Numbered from the stretch's first letter, positions 26,181 through 38,206 are shown. The stretch: DNA of 64,000 bases from Caballeronia sp. TF1N1 (GCF_022878925.1 NZ_CP084629.1:124001-188000); one strand, 5' to 3'. Translations and numbers: made by a program. The notes: generated from the sequence alone by a model not told the origin.

Positions 26181-26930
26181 TTATAGCTGGGTGATTCCTC
26201 CGTCCGCGATCAGATCGATGCCTGTGCTGTAGCTGCTTTCGTCCGAGGCGAGGAACAGCGCCGCCGCGGCGATCTCGTCAGCGCGGCCGATTCGGCCCAG
26301 TGGCGTGATCTGCTTGAACATTGCTCGTGCGCCGTCCGCCTCTTCCTTCGAACTGAACAGGCCGTCTACGATCGGCGTTTCGATCATTCCCGGACTCAGC
26401 GTGTTGACGCGAATGCCGCGGCCTTTGAATTCCGATGCCCAAGTCCGCGTGAACGAGCGGATCGCCGCCTTCGTTGCGGCATATACGCCGAAGTCCGGGA
26501 ATCCCTTGATGTGCATCCCGGAAGAAACGATGACGATGGAGCCGTTATCGCGCAGCAGCGGCAGCGCCTTTTGCACCGTGAAGAACGTGCCCCGTGCGTT
26601 GATGCCGAAGGTCTTGTCGAAGTGTTCGGGTGTCACGGACTCTGTTGGCAACACCTCGACAAACCCCGCACTCGCGACGACGATGTCCAGGCCGCCTTTC
26701 GCGCGTCGCACCGTCTCGTAGAGGCGGTCGAGATCTTCAAGACTCGAGATGTCGCCCTGAACAGCCGTTACGTTCGAGCCGATGACAGTCTTCGCCTTGT
26801 CGAGTTCAGTTTGACGACGCCCCGTAATGAAGACATACGCGCCTTCCGCGACGAACCGCTTTGCGGTTGCGAGTCCAATCCCGCTACTTCCGCCCGTGAT
26901 GACCGCAATCTTGCCTTGAAGCTTACCCAT
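26181..26930 (-). CDS. Short-chain dehydrogenase/reductase
   Basis: 249 residues. Cofactor motif TGGSSGIGLATAKR, the NAG-equivalent ASAG, catalytic Ser in IVSSGMH, and YAATK as the YxxxK pair. GRRQ after the second strand suggests NADP preference. The ATG at 26930 follows GGAGA at 6 bases. Quinone-like or carbonyl substrates are typical for this SDR subgroup. It is followed 79 bases later by the LysR gene, in the same direction. Confidence 0.9.
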   Translation of the reverse strand: MGKLQGKIAVITGGSSGIGLATAKRFVAEGAYVFITGRRQTELDKAKTVIGSNVTAVQGDISSLEDLDRLYETVRRAKGGLDIVVASAGFVEVLPTESVTPEHFDKTFGINARGTFFTVQKALPLLRDNGSIVIVSSGMHIKGFPDFGVYAATKAAIRSFTRTWASEFKGRGIRVNTLSPGMIETPIVDGLFSSKEEADGARAMFKQITPLGRIGRADEIAAAALFLASDESSYSTGIDLIADGGITQL

Positions 26931-27335
26931 GATGATTCTCCGAATGACGTGGATGGTGCTCGACGCGAAGCTAGCTTCGCGACAAGCCGAGGCGAGAGAA
27001 TGGAGTTGGCGGGCATGGATGAACAGAGGGCGCGGCGGCATAGCATGTATGCCGCGCATGCATGAGGTTCAGGAAGACTCGAAGGACGGCAAGGGCCTAT
27101 GTTTTGAGTTGGACGAATCTCGACGGTTTCCCCCGCGCATCGGGGCCGATTAAACACGAGCGCGTAGAAAGCAGCCGACCGCCGCTCATAAAGAACCTCC
27201 AACGCGCGCCCACCGTGCGAATCGGCAACGACCGTGCGCCTTACGGAAATTGCCGCCTTCAAAAGCCCTAAGCTTCGTTCAACCCAACCGCACGCCGGCG
27301 CGCCAGTGCGTCACTCGAAACCATTGGAAACCGTC
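26931..27335. other. Non-coding gap upstream of the SDR gene
   Basis: 405 bases with no supported gene on either strand: the open frames here lack ribosome sites and family sequence. It should contain the promoter of the SDR gene. A gene remnant begins at its right edge, so part of this stretch may be decayed sequence. Confidence 0.5.
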
Positions 27336-27485
27336 ATGCGGATCGTCCGACTCGCCTTGAAAAGACCGCACACTTACATCGTGCTCGCCGTGCTGCTTAT
27401 CATTCTCGGCTCGGTCGCGATCGTCCGTACGCCGACGGATATTTTCCCCATCGTCAGCATCGGCTGGTCGGATAACGGCAGTTGA
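27336..27485 (+). pseudogene. N-terminal remnant of an RND (HAE-1) efflux pump gene
   Basis: The frame from the ATG at 27336 encodes MRIVRLALKRPHTYIVLAV, then a transmembrane helix and RTPTDIFP, the conserved N-terminus of RND transporters, in which NIDIPVVSVVW normally follows. Here about six residues after DIFP are missing (the sequence goes to IVSIGWSDNG) and a stop follows at residue 50, where the full protein has over 1000. The remainder of the pump is absent; the DUF1003 gene follows after 38 bases. This is a clear deletion scar. Confidence 0.8.
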
Positions 27486-27523
27486 TACGGCAAACGCCTG
27501 CACCAACCCATCGGCAAGGAAAC

Positions 27524-28054
27524 ATGGCTCACGCAACCGAACCCGCGCCCGAGGAAGCAAGGCATCCTCTGCGCTTTCACGCACCCCACGCGCATCTGTC
27601 GAGCGTGTTCGGCAACGACTGGTTCGCATTGAAGGCCGAAGCCTTCGCGCGCTTCTTCGGCACGCCCACGTTTCTCATCGCGCAGACGCTGATCGTGGGC
27701 GGCTGGATCGTGGCGAACATGCTCGGCATATCGCGCTTCGATCCGTATCCGTTCATTCTCCTGAACCTCGCGTTCAGCTTGCAGGCCGCTTATGCCGCGC
27801 CGCTCATCTTGCTTGCGCAAACGCGTCAGGCCGATCGCGACAAGGCGCTCGCTGAAGCCGACGCGCATCATCGCGAAGATATCGCGCTCGCGTGCCAGCA
27901 ACGTGAAACCGAGCTTGCGCGCGAGACGTCGCAGATGGCCGAACTCCTTCGACGCAACACCGAACTCACCGAGCTTACGCGCCAGTTGGCCGAGCGCATC
28001 GAAACCTTGACGCGCGAGCTTCACGAGCATCTGACACCAACCCGACACTTCTGA
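27524..28054 (+). CDS. DUF1003 membrane protein
   Basis: 176 residues. The DUF1003 core is GNDWFALKAEAFARFFGTPTF, a transmembrane helix (LIAQTLIVGGWIVANML), FDPYPFILLNLAFSLQAAYAAP, and LAQTRQADRDK. The C-terminal 60 residues form a charged coiled coil with heptad-like Leu and Glu. AAGGAAA precedes the ATG at 27524. Function unknown; it is an integral membrane protein with two helices. Confidence 0.9.
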   Translation: MAHATEPAPEEARHPLRFHAPHAHLSSVFGNDWFALKAEAFARFFGTPTFLIAQTLIVGGWIVANMLGISRFDPYPFILLNLAFSLQAAYAAPLILLAQTRQADRDKALAEADAHHREDIALACQQRETELARETSQMAELLRRNTELTELTRQLAERIETLTRELHEHLTPTRHF

Positions 28055-28134
28055 AGCAATCCGATTCCCGCGCGTTCGTCTGCCTGCTTTTCACACGCTC
28101 GTCAATTTTGACAAACCCCTACCGTCATTTTTGA

Positions 28135-28156
28135 TTGTGCATTATGTGTTGTGCAT
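28135..28156. promoter_or_regulatory. Direct repeat TTGTGCAT upstream of the ABC/amidase operon
   Basis: TTGTGCAT occurs at 28135-28142 and again at 28149-28156, 14 bases apart, 32 bases upstream of the ATPase start. GntR/FCD-type regulators often bind near-palindromic GT-rich elements, and one is encoded within this operon at 32162. The repeat is seen directly; the regulator pairing is inferred. Confidence 0.35.
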
Positions 28157-28187
28157 CGCAATAACCGACGACTCGCGAGGATTGAAG

Positions 28188-29042
28188 ATGAACCCCACCG
28201 AAGCACCCGCGCGTGCGGCGTCGCCCGACGCGAACCGGCTGCACGTGCGCCAGTTGAGTCACGCATTCCAGACCGCCGACGGCGTGAGCACCACCATCTT
28301 CGACCGCCTGGACTTCGCCGTGCGCGAAGGCGAGATCGTGTCCATCGTCGGGCGCAGCGGCGCGGGCAAGAGCACGCTCTTCAACCTGGTTTCGGGCCTG
28401 CTGACGCCGCAATCCGGCCACATAGCGATAGGCACGCGCGCCGACGGCTCGCCCGGACGCATCGCTTATATGCTGCAAAAAGACCTGATGATGCCGTGGC
28501 GCACCGTGCTGCAAAACGCGCTGCTCGGCGTCGAACTGTATCGCAAGGTGCGGCCCGACGACGTGACTCGCGCTCGCGACATGCTCGCGCGCTACGGTCT
28601 TGCAAGCGTCGCCGACGCATATCCGCATTCGCTGTCGGGCGGCATGCGTCAACGCGTGGCGCTCACTCGCACGCTGCTCGTCGAGCCGACGCTCGTATTG
28701 CTCGACGAGCCCTTCTCCGCGCTCGACTACGAGACGCGCCTCGCGCTCGAAGACGACATCATCGCGCTGCGCGAGCAAACCGGCACGAGCGTGGTGCTCG
28801 TCACGCACGACATCGAGGAAGCCATTGCCATGAGCGACCGCGTGATCCTGCTCGGCGGGCGCCCCGCACGCGTGCAGGACGAAATCGACATCACGCTGAG
28901 CACGCACGGCCCGCGCACCGCCGTCTCCGCGCGCGAAGCCCCCGAGTTCCGCGCCTATCACGCGCGCGTCTGGAACGGCTTGCGCAGCGGCGCCATCGTG
29001 CAATCCGACTCACGTACACCACAAGGAGCCGCACATGAGTGA
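28188..29042 (+). CDS. ABC transporter ATP-binding protein, nitrate/sulfonate/taurine type
   Basis: 284 residues. Walker A GRSGAGKST, Q-loop in YMLQKDLMMPW, signature LSGGMRQR, Walker B LVLLDEPFSALD, and H-loop VTHDIEEA. The ATG at 28188 follows GAGG at 7 bases; the open frame upstream has no family sequence. First gene of a plus-strand operon that runs through permease, binding protein and amidase. It overlaps the permease start by 8 bases. Confidence 0.92.
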   Translation: MNPTEAPARAASPDANRLHVRQLSHAFQTADGVSTTIFDRLDFAVREGEIVSIVGRSGAGKSTLFNLVSGLLTPQSGHIAIGTRADGSPGRIAYMLQKDLMMPWRTVLQNALLGVELYRKVRPDDVTRARDMLARYGLASVADAYPHSLSGGMRQRVALTRTLLVEPTLVLLDEPFSALDYETRLALEDDIIALREQTGTSVVLVTHDIEEAIAMSDRVILLGGRPARVQDEIDITLSTHGPRTAVSAREAPEFRAYHARVWNGLRSGAIVQSDSRTPQGAAHE

Positions 29043-29847
29043 AGCCGTGCTGTCCACCACCGTCACGCCCGGAAAGACCACGCGCCGCGCGCCGCGCAAG
29101 CTCGGCACGACTGGCGCCGTGATCGGCATCGTCGTGTTGCTGGTGGCGTTGTGGCAATTCGCCGTCGCCTCGGGCTGGATCAACGGCAAGCTGCTCGGCT
29201 CACCCGCCGGCATCTACGACGCCGCCGTGTTCGGGCTGTCGCAAGGCACGCTCGCATCCGATACCTGGGTCACGCTCTACGAGACGCTCGCGGGTCTTGC
29301 CATAGGCAGTGCGCTTGGGATCGGGCTCGGTTTGCTGCTGTGGTTCCTGCCCGCGATCTCCGGCGTCGCCGAAGGCCTCTCGGTCATCCTCAACAGCATT
29401 CCGAAGATCGCGCTCGGGCCGCTCATCGTCATCTGGTTCGGCTCGGACGCGTCGTCGAAAATCTGGCTCGCGGCGATCTCCACTTTCGCCGTCGCGATGA
29501 TCTCTTCATGCGCCGCCGCGCGCGAAGTCGATCGCGATTTGCTCAACCTCTTCCGCTCGTTCAAGGCGCGGCGCTCGATGATCTTCATGAAGCTCATCGT
29601 GCCGAGCGCGTTGCCGTGGATCTTCTCGACACTGCGCGTGAACATCGGCTTCGCGCTGATCGGCGCCGTGGTCGGCGAGTACATCGCGTCGCAGGCGGGG
29701 CTCGGGCACGCCGTGTTCGTCGCGGGCTCGCTCTTCGATCTGAACACCGTCTGGCTCGGCATCATCGTGCTGACCTTGATGGCATCGGTTCTTAGCTGGA
29801 TCGTTCAATTTGCCGAAGCAAAGATCATTTCATGGAAGAGAAAATGA
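29035..29847 (+). CDS. ABC transporter permease, SsuC/TauC type
   Basis: 270-residue inner-membrane permease with about six helices. The BPD_transp_1 core is visible: ETLAGLAIGSALGIGLG, then the EAA-like loop with FRSFKARRSMIFMKLIVPSALPWIFSTLRV. AAGGAG precedes the start, which lies inside the end of the ATPase gene. Its stop overlaps the binding-protein start (ATGA). The three genes make a complete importer. Confidence 0.93.
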   Translation: MSEAVLSTTVTPGKTTRRAPRKLGTTGAVIGIVVLLVALWQFAVASGWINGKLLGSPAGIYDAAVFGLSQGTLASDTWVTLYETLAGLAIGSALGIGLGLLLWFLPAISGVAEGLSVILNSIPKIALGPLIVIWFGSDASSKIWLAAISTFAVAMISSCAAAREVDRDLLNLFRSFKARRSMIFMKLIVPSALPWIFSTLRVNIGFALIGAVVGEYIASQAGLGHAVFVAGSLFDLNTVWLGIIVLTLMASVLSWIVQFAEAKIISWKRK

Positions 29848-30824
29848 AGAAAAACGTTCTGCTCACGGGTGTCGCGGCTGCCTGCATGGCCGTCTTTGGA
29901 TTGCAAGGCGCGCAGGCGCAATCGTCCGAACCGGTCGTCGTCTATCAGGCGTTCCAGTCGATTCAATACTTGCCGCTCTATGTCGCCATCGACAAGGGCA
30001 TCTTCACGAAGAACGGCCTCACCGTGCAGAAAATCACGGCGGGTAGCGGTGCAGCGGGCGTGGCGGCGGTGATCGGCGGTCACGCGGACTTCTCGTTGCA
30101 AGACCCGATGACCGCGATGCTCGCGAACCTCAAGGGCGCGTCGCTCATCAACGTGGCCAACGTCGTGGCCGGCGTGCCGGTGTGGGTGATCGCGCCGCAG
30201 GATTCGCCGGTCAGGAACCTGAAGGACTTGAACGGCAAGAGCGTCGCCACGGCCTTGCCGCCTTCTACGAGCACGTACCTGCTGCAACGGCTCATCAACG
30301 ACGAAAAGCTTGCCGACGTGAAGATGAATACCGTGCAGATCGGCACCGAACTCGCGCCTGTCACGGCGGGACGTTCGGAAGCGGCCGCGCTGTACATGCC
30401 GCAAGCGGAAACCGGCATCTCGCAAGGCTATCGCATCGTGTATGCGTTTCCGAAGGCTTATCCGGGCGGCTATGCGTTCTCGACCATCGACACGCTTACG
30501 TCCACGATCAAGAACAAGCCGAAGATGGTGGAGGCCTTCGTGAAGTCGATAGGCGAAGCCGAAGCGCTGATTCAGCAATCGCACGATACGGCCAAGGCCG
30601 TGGCGCGCACGGAGTTCCCGTCGCTCGACCCGAAGATCGTGGATTCGGCGGTACAGCGTCTGATCGATCAGAACATCTACGCACCCACGCCTGAAATATC
30701 GGAACAGGCGTTCAAGAACGCGCTTGCGTTGCAGGAATCCATCGGCAACATCAAGCCCGGCGCGATTACCTATGCGAGCGGCGTCGACAACTCGTTCGCG
30801 GCTGCTTCGGTGAAGGCCAAGTAA
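29844..30824 (+). CDS. ABC transporter substrate-binding protein, SsuA/TauA-like
   Basis: 326 residues. Sec signal peptide (MKKNVLLTGVAAACMAVFGLQGAQAQ) with cleavage after AQA. The mature protein starts VVVYQAFQSIQYLPLYVAIDKG, as in the nitrate/sulfonate/thiamine-precursor binding family. The start at 29844 overlaps the permease stop and follows GGAAGAG. Three bases separate it from the amidase gene, so the imported ligand may be an amide or carbamoyl compound. Confidence 0.9.
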   Translation: MKKNVLLTGVAAACMAVFGLQGAQAQSSEPVVVYQAFQSIQYLPLYVAIDKGIFTKNGLTVQKITAGSGAAGVAAVIGGHADFSLQDPMTAMLANLKGASLINVANVVAGVPVWVIAPQDSPVRNLKDLNGKSVATALPPSTSTYLLQRLINDEKLADVKMNTVQIGTELAPVTAGRSEAAALYMPQAETGISQGYRIVYAFPKAYPGGYAFSTIDTLTSTIKNKPKMVEAFVKSIGEAEALIQQSHDTAKAVARTEFPSLDPKIVDSAVQRLIDQNIYAPTPEISEQAFKNALALQESIGNIKPGAITYASGVDNSFAAASVKAK

Positions 30825-30827
30825 GCG

Positions 30828-32138
30828 ATGACCGATCAGCCTCGCTCATTGCTCGCGACTCTCTTCGCGAATCGCCACGACGAAGCGGCGGTGCGCGCCA
30901 CCTTGCAAGAGGCGCAGACGCGCGCCGACTTGCTCGATCCGTGGCTGCGCGCCTTCGTGCATCGTCCGGATGTCTACAGCGTGCGCGATGCCGTAACGGC
31001 CCCGCTTGCGGGCGTGCCAATCGGCGTGAAGGATCTCGCCGATACGCACGACATGCCCACGTCCTATGGTTCGGCGATTTACAGCGGCCATCGGCCGGTT
31101 CATGACGCGCGCATCGTCGCTTCCATTCGCGCGCTCGGCGGCATCGTCTTCGGCAAGACCGCGACGACGGAGTTCGCCTGGCGCGGTCCGGCCGCGACGG
31201 TCAATCCGTGGAACCGCGCGCATACGCCGGGCGGTTCGTCGAGCGGCTCGGCGGCGGCGGTGGCAGCGGGCATCGTGCCGCTTGCCATCGGCACGCAGAC
31301 GGTCGGCTCGGTCATTCGTCCGGCTGCTTATTGCGGCGTGGTCGGCTACAAGCCCACGTATCGCAAGATCGCGACCGAAGGCGTGCATCCGCTTGCGGCT
31401 TCGCTCGATCACATCGGCTTCTTCGCGCGCTCGGCGGAAGATGTCGCGGTAGCCCATGCCCTTTTCGTCGATGCCGCGCCCGAGACCATCGCCGATAAAG
31501 CCTCCTGGCGCGCCTATTTCGATGGCGGCAACGGAGCGCCCCGGCTTGGCGTCGTACGCACGCCATTCTGGGACCAACTGATCGCGCCGCATCAACGCGC
31601 GAGCTTCGAGGCATCGCTGCAACGTCTGCGCGAAGGCGGCGCGCGTATCGTCGAACTGGACTACGGCGCGGACCTGCAACAGATGCGCGAAGCCACGCTG
31701 ACGATACTCGCGATCGAAGCGTATCGCGCTATTGGCGACGCGGCCGCGCGCAAGCCCGAACTGATCAGCGAGCACATGCGCGCATTGCTTGCCGAGGGTG
31801 CCGCCATGTCGCTCACACGCTATCAGGACGCGTTGCTGTTGCAAGCCGGACTGCGCGTGCGTTCGCAGCAATTGCTCGAAGGTTGCGACGCGCTCGTGAC
31901 CTTGCCATCGAGCGGCGCGGCGCCCGAAGGTCTGGGCGATACGGGCGACGCACGCTTCTGCGCGCCGTGGAGTTTGATGGGTGCGCCCGCCGTCACGGTG
32001 CCGTCCGGTTGGACCGACGCTGGCTTGCCGCTCGGCTTGCAACTCGTCGGCGGATATGGCGACGATCTGAAGCTGCTCCGCATCGCTGCATGGGTCGAAG
32101 GCATGCTCGGGTTCGAGCGACGCGCGCTGCCCGACTGA
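30828..32138 (+). CDS. Amidase (amidase-signature family), variant nucleophile motif
   Basis: 436 residues. Catalytic Lys68 in GVKDLADT, the Gly/Ser-rich GGSSSGSAAAVAAG (about 134-147), and nucleophile Ser160 in GTQTVGSVIRPA, where the common form is GTDTGGSIRIPA. The D-to-Q and G-to-V changes and the short C-terminus set it apart from the second amidase in this cluster. It would hydrolyse an amide to acid and ammonia. It is translated right after the ABC binding protein, so it likely acts on the imported substrate. Confidence 0.9.
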   Translation: MTDQPRSLLATLFANRHDEAAVRATLQEAQTRADLLDPWLRAFVHRPDVYSVRDAVTAPLAGVPIGVKDLADTHDMPTSYGSAIYSGHRPVHDARIVASIRALGGIVFGKTATTEFAWRGPAATVNPWNRAHTPGGSSSGSAAAVAAGIVPLAIGTQTVGSVIRPAAYCGVVGYKPTYRKIATEGVHPLAASLDHIGFFARSAEDVAVAHALFVDAAPETIADKASWRAYFDGGNGAPRLGVVRTPFWDQLIAPHQRASFEASLQRLREGGARIVELDYGADLQQMREATLTILAIEAYRAIGDAAARKPELISEHMRALLAEGAAMSLTRYQDALLLQAGLRVRSQQLLEGCDALVTLPSSGAAPEGLGDTGDARFCAPWSLMGAPAVTVPSGWTDAGLPLGLQLVGGYGDDLKLLRIAAWVEGMLGFERRALPD

Positions 32139-32161
32139 ACACACAAATCAAGGAGACGACG

Positions 32162-32824
32162 TTGAGCCAGCCATTTCGCACCATCGCGCAATATGTTCTC
32201 GGCACGCTGCGCGCGGAAATCTTGCAGGGTATTTATCCGCCGAACACGCGGCTTCGCCAGGAAGAAGTGGCCAAGCGGCTCAACGTCAGCACGACGCCTG
32301 TGCGCGAGGCGTTTCGCGACTTGCGCGCCGAAGGGCTCGTCGCTATCGATCCGAACAAGGGTGTCGTCACGCGTGAACTCACTGCCGCCGATGTCACCGA
32401 GATCTACGAACTGCGCATGGTGCTCGAACCGATGCTCGCCGAACGTGCCTGCGCCAACGCAAGCGAAACGAGTCTTACCGCCGCCGAAGCCGTGCATCAG
32501 ACGATGTGCGCGACGACCTCTTCCGAGACCTGGGCCATTCTCAACGAAGAGTTCCATCAGCATCTGATGGCGAGCGAAACAGGCACGCGCCTCTTCGATC
32601 TGGTCGAAGGGTTGTCGCTCGTCGCACGGCCCTATGTGTCGCTGTCGATGTACGTCAAGGGCGATATCATGGACAGCAACAATCACGAGCACGCGGGCTT
32701 GCTGCATGCCTACCGCGCGCGCGATGGCCGCGCCGTGCACGAGCAGACACGCGCGCACCTCGAAAACACGCGCAATGCCATAGCCGCGTGCGTCGAACAA
32801 TCTTTTGCCCAAGCGGCGGCCTGA
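32162..32824 (+). CDS. GntR family transcriptional regulator (FCD domain)
   Basis: 220 residues, starting with TTG at 32162, which has AAGGAG six bases upstream. Winged helix in GTLRAEILQGIYPPNTRLRQEEVAKRLNVSTTPVREAFRDLRAEGLV, then the helical FCD effector domain with metal-ligand-like residues (EIYELRMVLEPMLAE, NEEFHQHLM, DSNNHEHAGLLHA). It sits between two amidase genes on the plus strand with short gaps and likely senses an organic acid from the pathway and represses the operon. Confidence 0.9.
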   Translation: MSQPFRTIAQYVLGTLRAEILQGIYPPNTRLRQEEVAKRLNVSTTPVREAFRDLRAEGLVAIDPNKGVVTRELTAADVTEIYELRMVLEPMLAERACANASETSLTAAEAVHQTMCATTSSETWAILNEEFHQHLMASETGTRLFDLVEGLSLVARPYVSLSMYVKGDIMDSNNHEHAGLLHAYRARDGRAVHEQTRAHLENTRNAIAACVEQSFAQAAA

Positions 32825-32830
32825 TCGATC

Positions 32831-35688
<2,858 letters not shown>

Positions 35689-35717
35689 GCGGGTCAATCT
35701 TCCAACCGGATCAACCC

Positions 35718-36542
35718 ATGAGCCTTTTCGATGAAGACAGGATCGACTGTCATTGCCATATCTTCGATCCTGCGCGCTTTCCGTATCGCGACGACACGCC
35801 GTATCGCCCTGAAGGTCAGGAACTCGGCACCGCCGCGCAACTGATTCGCGTAATGGATGCCTACGGCGTGCGTCATGCGCTGCTGGTTGGCCCGACGAGC
35901 GGCTACCGGACCGACAACCGTTGTCTCGTCGACGCGTTGCAGACTTACCCGGCGCGGTTTCGCGGCATTGCGGTGGTGGATAACGACATCGGCCGAAGCG
36001 AACTGACTGCGCTGCGCAATGCGGGTGTGGTCGGCGTCGCGTTCAACCCGGCGATGGAAGGTGTCGAACTCGTGCTGAATGCAGGCGAGCTTTTCGCGTC
36101 GCTCGCGGACCTCGAGATGTTCGCGCAGGTTCAGGTGGTTGGCGATCAGATGGCGACGCTCGAGCCCTGGCTCGCGCGGCAACCGGTGAATGTCTTGATC
36201 GATCATGCCGGCCGGCCCGATAGCGCGGATGGCATCGATCAGAAAGGCTTTCAGGCGGTGCTTCGGCTCGCAGAGACCGGGCGCGCGACGGTCAAATTGT
36301 CGGGCTGGCAAAAGTATGCGCACGAAGCCTATCCGTATGAGGACGTGTGGCCCTACGCTCACGCGTTGTTGCGCGCATTCGGACCGGAGCATTGCATTTG
36401 GGGCTCCGATTGGCCGTTCTTGCGCGCGCCAGAGCGGATGGATTATGGGCCGCTGCTTGCGCTTTTCGAGAAGATCGTCCCGGACGCGCAGGTCCGGCGG
36501 CAGATTCAGTGGGAGTCGCCGCGTCGGCTATTTGGCTTTTGA
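35718..36542 (+). CDS. Metal-dependent amidohydrolase/2-pyrone-4,6-dicarboxylate lactonase-like protein
   Basis: 274 residues, TIM-barrel hydrolase family of LigI and related lactonases. N-terminal metal motif IDCHCHIFDP, then VLIDHAGRPD, KLSGWQKY and WGSDWPF with the conserved Asp. It would hydrolyse a lactone or similar ring. The ATG at 35718 lies 29 bases after dgdA with only a weak ribosome site, so it may rely on coupling. It is convergent with the kinase gene. Confidence 0.88.
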   Translation: MSLFDEDRIDCHCHIFDPARFPYRDDTPYRPEGQELGTAAQLIRVMDAYGVRHALLVGPTSGYRTDNRCLVDALQTYPARFRGIAVVDNDIGRSELTALRNAGVVGVAFNPAMEGVELVLNAGELFASLADLEMFAQVQVVGDQMATLEPWLARQPVNVLIDHAGRPDSADGIDQKGFQAVLRLAETGRATVKLSGWQKYAHEAYPYEDVWPYAHALLRAFGPEHCIWGSDWPFLRAPERMDYGPLLALFEKIVPDAQVRRQIQWESPRRLFGF

Positions 36543-36571
36543 AAGCGTGCGCCCGAACGCATTGAATCGAA

Positions 36572-38134
36572 TCACCGAGGTAACGCAAGCCGCGAAACCA
36601 CGTGCATGGCCTCCCGCAATTCCGCACGCGAGGCAAGCATCCGATACTGCTCGAACAACGCTTCATAAACATCCGCCGACGCGGCGTCCGGTTCGAAATG
36701 CTGGAACGCCCGCGCGCCGAAGCGAGCCGCACCGTCCGTGAAATCCCGCACCACGCCCGCCGCGACGGCGCCATGAATCGCGGCGCCGACCGCCGTTGCG
36801 TTGTGCATGTCGGGCACCGAGACCGGCTTGCCGAGCACGTCCGCCATCAACTGAAGCAGGAAGCGATTGTTCTCGCTCAAGCCGCTCGCGAGGATGGTCC
36901 GCGTGACCGGCGCGCCCTCGCTCTGCATCAGCTCGATGATCGTGCGTGCGCCGAAGCACAGCGATTCCATCATCGCCCGATAAATCTCCGCGCGTGTCGT
37001 GGTCGTGCGCAAGCCAAGCAGCATGCCGCTCACCTGCGGGTCGGAAAGCGGCACGCGGCAGCCGTTCCACCAGTCGAGCGCGAGCAGTCCCGACTCACCC
37101 GGCCGCAAACGCGCCGCGCTCGCGTTGTACGCCGAGAAGTTCGCCGGCAAGTCCTCCGCCAGCGGCGCGGTTTTGACGAACCACGCGAGCGCATCGCCGA
37201 AACCGGCCTGCCCTGCTTCGTAGCACCATAGACCGGGAAGCGCCGCATCCTTCGCCACGCCTTCGATACCGTCGGGCAAGGGACGCTCGGTGTCATCGAG
37301 CAACATGTACACCGCCGATGTCCCCAGCGCGCCGACGAGCGTGCCCGCTTGCGTCGCGCCGATCGCGGGAAGAATCACGTGCGAATCGATAGCCGCGACC
37401 GCCACGGCCGGTTCGCCGAGCATGCCTGTGCGCTCGATCCACTCGCGCCGCACCGTTCCCGCCGACGATCCAATACGCTTCGGCGCGCTCGATCGCGTGG
37501 CGAGTCCATCGACGCCAAGGGGTGGGTAACCCGCATCCGAATAGTGGGCCTTGTAGCGCGCCATATCGGAGCTTCGCGCCTCCGTTCCGGTGAGCTGCCA
37601 CACGAGCCAGTCGCCCGCCTCGATGAATCGCTCCGTCTGCGCCCAAAGTGTGGGCGCTTCCGCGGCAAGCTGCGCCGCCTTCGCGGGCAACCATTCGCCG
37701 GAAGTCTTGCCTCCCGACTTAGTCAGATGCACGCCGCGTTCACGGCTGATCTCGTCGGCCCAGGGCTGCGCCGATTGATGCTTCCAGAGCTTGACGTAAG
37801 CGTGCGGATCGTCGGGGAATCGCGTGGAAAGCGGCGTGCCGTCCGCCGACGCGGGCAATGGCGAACTCGCCGTGAACCCGATGCCGATAGCCTCGATACG
37901 CTTCCCACGCCCGAGCGCCGCGAGAATGACCTCGGCGCATTCGAGATAATCCGGCGCGTTTTGCAAAGCCCAGCCCGCCTTCAGCGGCAACCCGCCCGGA
38001 AGCGCGTCTATGAGCGTGCCATGCCGATACCGATGCGCATGCGTCGCGCACACCTCGCCGCTTTCGATATCCACCAGCACGCCTCTTGCCGAATCCGTTC
38101 CGTAGTCCAGGCCGATCAGGTAGCCACCGCTCAT
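36572..38134 (-). CDS. FGGY-family carbohydrate kinase (ribulokinase-like)
   Basis: 520 residues. IGLDYGTDSARGVLVD forms the first phosphate loop, and GLLALDWWNGCR is typical for ribulokinases (AraB-like). ASGLSENNRFLLQLMADVLGKPV is the C-terminal ATP-binding loop. It phosphorylates a ketopentose or a pentitol. The ATG at 38134 was chosen at the family N-terminus, following GGATCG. Divergent from an SDR that is probably a polyol dehydrogenase; together they would convert a pentitol to a ketopentose phosphate. Confidence 0.88.
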   Translation of the reverse strand: MSGGYLIGLDYGTDSARGVLVDIESGEVCATHAHRYRHGTLIDALPGGLPLKAGWALQNAPDYLECAEVILAALGRGKRIEAIGIGFTASSPLPASADGTPLSTRFPDDPHAYVKLWKHQSAQPWADEISRERGVHLTKSGGKTSGEWLPAKAAQLAAEAPTLWAQTERFIEAGDWLVWQLTGTEARSSDMARYKAHYSDAGYPPLGVDGLATRSSAPKRIGSSAGTVRREWIERTGMLGEPAVAVAAIDSHVILPAIGATQAGTLVGALGTSAVYMLLDDTERPLPDGIEGVAKDAALPGLWCYEAGQAGFGDALAWFVKTAPLAEDLPANFSAYNASAARLRPGESGLLALDWWNGCRVPLSDPQVSGMLLGLRTTTTRAEIYRAMMESLCFGARTIIELMQSEGAPVTRTILASGLSENNRFLLQLMADVLGKPVSVPDMHNATAVGAAIHGAVAAGVVRDFTDGAARFGARAFQHFEPDAASADVYEALFEQYRMLASRAELREAMHVVSRLALPR

Positions 38135-38163
38135 CGTCGCGATCCATGAGTTGAAGAAATTGA

Positions 38164-38206
38164 AATATAGTGCAGCGAGGGTTCGCGCGTCATCGAAACG
38201 ACGCGC
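38164..38206 (-). promoter_or_regulatory. Kinase promoter candidate overlapped by a perfect inverted repeat
   Basis: On the minus strand, -35 ATGACG (38188-38193) and -10 TATATT (38164-38169) are separated by 18 bases and lie about 30 bases upstream of the kinase start. The inverted repeat GCGCGTC (38185-38191) ATCGAAAC GACGCGC (38200-38206) overlaps the -35 element, a good position for a repressor. No regulator gene is adjacent. Confidence 0.45.
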
